A stretch of 7,635 nucleotides of DNA from UMGS755 sp045132895 (GTDB lineage: Bacteria > Bacillota > Clostridia > UBA1381 > UBA9506): positions 1-7,635 of the forward strand of contig JBGUTC010000084.1 in assembly GCA_045132895.1 (NCBI GenBank). The letters run 5' to 3'. Positions 5,102 through 7,635 of the stretch are shown piece by piece; positions within the stretch are counted from its first letter, which is position 1; the number at the start of each line of letters is the position of its first letter. The notes under the pieces were generated by a model. The model worked only from the letters and a program-made list of their open reading frames with translations, did not search any database and was not told where the DNA came from. The position numbers were made by a program, and so were the translations under genes.

Positions 5102-7334
5102 AATAATCCTCCGCTTGTTTAATAAGATTAATGGCTACCTCCGCATTATACTTTGCTTTTTCCTGTAAGCCAGTCAGTTTATCTCGCAGCATCAGGCAAA
5201 TGCCGTCCCGATTTTCCATGATTGTATCAATGGCGTTCTTCGCCTGCTCAACAGAAAATCCCTGAACATCAACTGCTGTATCGAGGCCAATATAATCCAT
5301 AAACGCATCAACCTTTGTGTCGTAAGACAGACCCACCGTTGGAACAAAGGCGTCTGCTGCATAAATCAAAGAGTGAAGCCGTTCTGCCAAAACGAATTCC
5401 ATACCTCTGAACAAATCAACAATGACCTCTGCTGATTCAGGTTCAGTCAGAACATAACTTTTTACTGACAGATGCTCTATAACTTTTCGTGAGATTTCCA
5501 AATCCTCCGGATACTGCATAGGCACAAAAACAGGAAATACGCCATAGCGCTTTGAAGCATCATCAATAACGTCGGCTAATGCCTTACAAAAATCAGAATC
5601 ATAGTTCCAGGGACGAATCGACACGGCAAACAGTTTCTCGCCGTCTGAAACACCCATCTTGCTTAACAGTTCTGTTGCTCCCTTACCCGTAGCATTCATT
5701 GTCAGAGCCGGGTCAGCCGTAACCATGGCATTTGTTATATCAATGCCCAGAGATTTTAACTCTTCTAAGGAAGCCGGCTCCCGCAGCGTAATCGCTGACA
5801 TGCCGTCAAGAACCTTGCCACAAAACGTCCGGTTTTTTTCCTTGCGGATAGGACCGATACCGTTGGCATACAGCATAACCGGCGTTTGTCTTTTTTTCGC
5901 AGCATGAATCAAAGACAGGTAGTATTTGAGAGAACGGCTGGATGTTACATCCTGCAACAAACTGCCGCCACCGCTGATAAACAGCCTGGTGCTCTTTAGC
6001 GCTTTCAAAATTTTAAAAATCTGATAGCGATTGATGGCCTCAACCCCATGCTCTTTCTCTGTCTTTTTGGGGTCTTTTGACAAAACACAGATATTCAGGC
6101 GAGGATTTTTTTCTTTCAAATGGGCAATCATGGCAGAAAGCAAGGCCTCGTCACCGGAATTACCGTAGCCGTAATAACCGGAAATCACTACGTCCCACTT
6201 TTTTTTTACCATAGATGCACAGTACATTTCTGCATTATCTTCTGCCATTTTGGCTACCGAATACCGTTCACAGATTGTCTGTCTGCTATAAGCACCCCAT
6301 GTTGCCAGTTGTTCGTCGGATGCTGCCAGAACTGTTTTCACATCCTCCAGCAACAATTCCTTCGAAGACTCGACTAAGCCGCGGCAACAGAAATTGGTAT
6401 CAATTCCAACCTGCAACTTGCTTTCGTCAAAAATACCCAAATAGCCCTCGTTACCGGCTACAATCACAGGCTTGGCACAAGCCATTGCCTCAAGAGCCGA
6501 ACGGGAAACACCAATAAACAAATCGGACATAGCCGCAAACATATCAATATCCGTTCTGCCTCCAGTCAACGTAATCAACCGGCGACCAGCCTGTTCATTC
6601 ACACTGTCAGACAAGGTTTTCAGCTTATCAAAAACATTCCCGCCGCCCACAATGACAATTTCAACGCCGGGACAAATCTTTTCAATCTCAAGAGCAATTT
6701 CCGCCAGATGAAAGGCAACCAGAGCCCGATCCTCATCCATGCGACTGATATACACAATTTTCTTGCTGTCTTTCGCCAGGGAGAACTCCTCTAAAACCGG
6801 AGAAAAGTCCGCTTCCGGCGAAAACCGATCGGTATCAATACCATTGATAGTCACAAAAATATCCTTCGGGTCCGTGCCGTAATTATCCATCAGATAGGTT
6901 TTAATATCCTCGCTGACAGACATGACCTTTTCACCCCAATTGGTCAGACGACGCAAAACAAAATTTGTGCGGAATACCCAATGCGCCGTGGTCACAAACG
7001 TAAAATTCATAAAAGGATGGAGCAACCCGCACAGGAAGGCAGGGATTCTGCCATGAGCATGTACCAGATCAATCTTTTCATCACGAATAATCTTTTTCAG
7101 AGCCGCAAGAGACTGTAACACCTTACCCGGCGATTTTGTATACATCGGAACCGTGTAATGCTTAATACCGGCCTTTTCCAGATGCGCCTCATACACACCG
7201 CCACCGGATGCCACAACAACCTCAAAGCCTTTACGAGCCAATTCCAGACTCAACTCCAGAACATGTGTCTCTGCGCCACCGATTTCCAGACGCATCAGTG
7301 TCATTAATATTTTCTTTTTTCTGATGTCTTCCAT
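5082..7334 (-). CDS. csaB: Fusion of GT4-type glycosyltransferase and CsaB polysaccharide pyruvyl transferase
   Basis: This is one uninterrupted 750-residue chain. Residues about 7-372 are a GT-B glycosyltransferase of the GT4/GT1 type: 'EIGGAETHVLEL' (17-28), 'VHAHGRIPAF' (91-100), 'INGIDTDRFSP' (163-173), and a 'VSRSALEAMACAKPVIVAG' donor-site segment (276-294). Residues about 379-745 are a complete CsaB-type pyruvyl transferase: 'GYYGYGNSGDEALL' (386-399), 'SGGGSLLQDVTSSRS' (454-468), 'YANGIGPI' (489-496), 'TADPAL' (539-544), 'SIRPWNY' (572-578), 'ERLHSLIYAAD' (651-661, conserved H654) and 'VGLSYDTKVDAF' (667-678). CsaB adds ketal pyruvate, from phosphoenolpyruvate, to secondary cell wall polymer, which binds SLH-domain proteins. 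The glycosyltransferase half probably builds the same polymer; acceptor and sugar are unknown. No signal peptide, so cytoplasmic. The gene symbol refers to the C-terminal half. Start 7334 has AGAGGTG 5 nt upstream; an in-frame extension to 7454 is rejected because the promoter lies inside it. Confidence 0.9.
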   Translation of the reverse strand: MEDIRKKKILMTLMRLEIGGAETHVLELSLELARKGFEVVVASGGGVYEAHLEKAGIKHYTVPMYTKSPGKVLQSLAALKKIIRDEKIDLVHAHGRIPAFLCGLLHPFMNFTFVTTAHWVFRTNFVLRRLTNWGEKVMSVSEDIKTYLMDNYGTDPKDIFVTINGIDTDRFSPEADFSPVLEEFSLAKDSKKIVYISRMDEDRALVAFHLAEIALEIEKICPGVEIVIVGGGNVFDKLKTLSDSVNEQAGRRLITLTGGRTDIDMFAAMSDLFIGVSRSALEAMACAKPVIVAGNEGYLGIFDESKLQVGIDTNFCCRGLVESSKELLLEDVKTVLAASDEQLATWGAYSRQTICERYSVAKMAEDNAEMYCASMVKKKWDVVISGYYGYGNSGDEALLSAMIAHLKEKNPRLNICVLSKDPKKTEKEHGVEAINRYQIFKILKALKSTRLFISGGGSLLQDVTSSRSLKYYLSLIHAAKKRQTPVMLYANGIGPIRKEKNRTFCGKVLDGMSAITLREPASLEELKSLGIDITNAMVTADPALTMNATGKGATELLSKMGVSDGEKLFAVSIRPWNYDSDFCKALADVIDDASKRYGVFPVFVPMQYPEDLEISRKVIEHLSVKSYVLTEPESAEVIVDLFRGMEFVLAERLHSLIYAADAFVPTVGLSYDTKVDAFMDYIGLDTAVDVQGFSVEQAKNAIDTIMENRDGICLMLRDKLTGLQEKAKYNAEVAINLIKQAEDYYEVNGN

Positions 7335-7339
7335 GATTG

Positions 7340-7346
7340 CACCTCT
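7340..7346 (-). promoter_or_regulatory. Ribosome binding site that fixes the fusion gene start
   Basis: On the minus strand AGAGGTG lies 5 nt before the ATG at 7334, with the GAGG core 7 nt away. The translated product then begins 'MEDIRKKKILMTL', a typical start just ahead of the first beta strand of a GT-B fold. The longer in-frame starts at 7412 and 7454 lie upstream of the predicted transcription start. Confidence 0.75.
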
Positions 7347-7400
7347 TCTGATTATTTTCAAAAAACTGTTTTTCGTCAAAAAGTATGCTTTCTCATCATA

Positions 7401-7429
7401 ATTATAAAGCATTCCCCGTTTTTTTTCAA
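7401..7429 (-). promoter_or_regulatory. Sigma-A promoter of the csaB fusion-ruvX-amidase operon
   Basis: On the minus strand TTGAAA (7424-7429) is followed after exactly 17 nt by a perfect TATAAT (7401-7406). This is a near-consensus housekeeping promoter with only one mismatch in the -35 box. Transcription should begin around 7394, leaving a leader of about 60 nt before the ATG at 7334. The next plausible stop for this transcript is the terminator at 2971-3010, so a message of about 4.4 kb covering three genes is predicted. Confidence 0.8.
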
Positions 7430-7465
7430 TCGTTTGACCTTTTTTGTAACACAATCTTAAATATG

Positions 7466-7500
7466 TAAAAAGGAGTTGTCCACCTTATGCTACAACTCCT
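7466..7500 (-). terminator. Rho-independent terminator of the upstream GHMP kinase gene
   Basis: AGGAGTTGT (7471-7479) pairs with ACAACTCCT (7492-7500) across a 12-nt loop. On the minus strand the stem is followed by TTTT from the A-run at 7467-7470. It lies 20 nt after the stop codon of the partial gene at the right edge, so that gene and the csaB fusion are probably separate transcription units. Confidence 0.8.
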
Positions 7501-7520
7501 GAATGTCTTTTGTTTTTTAT

Positions 7521-7635
7521 TTAATCTGCGTCCCCCGGCTCCGTCAGTGCCACAAAATCTTTTCCGAACAAGGCCCTGAGATTTGCTTCATCCGGCTTTT
7601 CCAGGAAAAATCCAACGCAGGTAGCGCCACTACCG
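7521..7635 (-). CDS. ispE: C-terminal end of a GHMP kinase, probably IspE (CDP-ME kinase)
   Basis: Only the last 37 codons and the TAA stop (7521-7523) are in the window; the gene enters from the right edge. The visible peptide starts 'GSGATCVGFFLEKPDEANL' and ends near 'FVALTEPGDAD'. The glycine/serine motif followed by a hydrophobic strand is the C-terminal GHMP-kinase signature, seen as 'SGSG.T.FG.F' in IspE. IspE phosphorylates 4-diphosphocytidyl-2-C-methylerythritol in the MEP isoprenoid pathway, which also supplies the undecaprenyl carriers used for wall polymers. Another GHMP kinase is possible because so little is visible, but the short tail after the motif, ending in a 'V.LT.P'-like stretch, favours IspE. 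It is followed by its own terminator. Confidence 0.65.
   Translation of the reverse strand, partial: GSGATCVGFFLEKPDEANLRALFGKDFVALTEPGDAD

Noticed and set aside
7471..7520. Hairpin at the right end as a terminator for a plus-strand gene
   Set aside because: No plus-strand gene precedes it and the plus-strand T-rich stretch is 8 or more nt away; the T-run directly after the stem is on the minus strand, matching the partial kinase gene.
1..7635. CRISPR arrays, tRNA or rRNA genes, insertion sequences, phage genes
   Set aside because: No spaced direct repeats, cloverleaf sequences, transposase motifs or terminal inverted repeats were seen on either strand.

Overview
This 7.6 kb window is cell-envelope and sporulation DNA from an endospore-forming Firmicute, most likely a member of the Clostridia. 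The reasons are two sporulation-specific proteins (a SpoIVB-type S55 peptidase and a PdaA-type spore-cortex deacetylase), strong GGAGG-type ribosome binding sites, AT-rich intergenic DNA with TTGAAA/TATAAT promoters, and a CsaB-type pyruvyl transferase plus 'copper amine oxidase-like' stalk domains, both common in Gram-positive Clostridia. The species cannot be named from the sequence.

Layout from left to right. (1) Bases 1-1021, minus strand: spoIVB, cut by the left edge before its catalytic serine. (2) Bases 1103-1945, minus: pdaA, a lipoprotein-like muramic delta-lactam de-N-acetylase. spoIVB has its own candidate sigma-G-like promoter in the 81-bp gap between the two. (3) Bases 1946-2098: an AT-rich divergent intergenic region with an extended -10 promoter reading right. 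(4) Bases 2099-2965, plus: a second, membrane-anchored polysaccharide deacetylase with the canonical motif set. (5) A symmetrical terminator at 2971-3010 that can stop transcription from both sides. (6) Bases 7334 down to 3009, minus: a tightly overlapping three-gene operon. It holds a glycosyltransferase/CsaB pyruvyl transferase fusion, then ruvX (20-bp overlap), then a multidomain N-acetylmuramoyl-L-alanine amidase (ATGA overlap). A near-consensus sigma-A promoter at 7401-7429 drives it. (7) Bases 7521-7635, minus: the last 37 codons of a GHMP kinase, probably ispE, closed by its own terminator.

Function. The left part remodels the spore: SpoIVB signals from forespore to mother cell, and PdaA makes the cortex muramic lactam that marks cortex for germination. 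The right operon appears to build or modify a pyruvylated secondary wall polymer (the usual anchor for SLH-domain proteins) and to trim peptidoglycan, with the housekeeping ruvX between. I see no CRISPR, mobile element, tRNA or rRNA, and no gene-free stretch above 300 bp. The least ordinary item is the one-chain glycosyltransferase-CsaB fusion. The rest is recognisable biology, and I do not see a wholly new system here.
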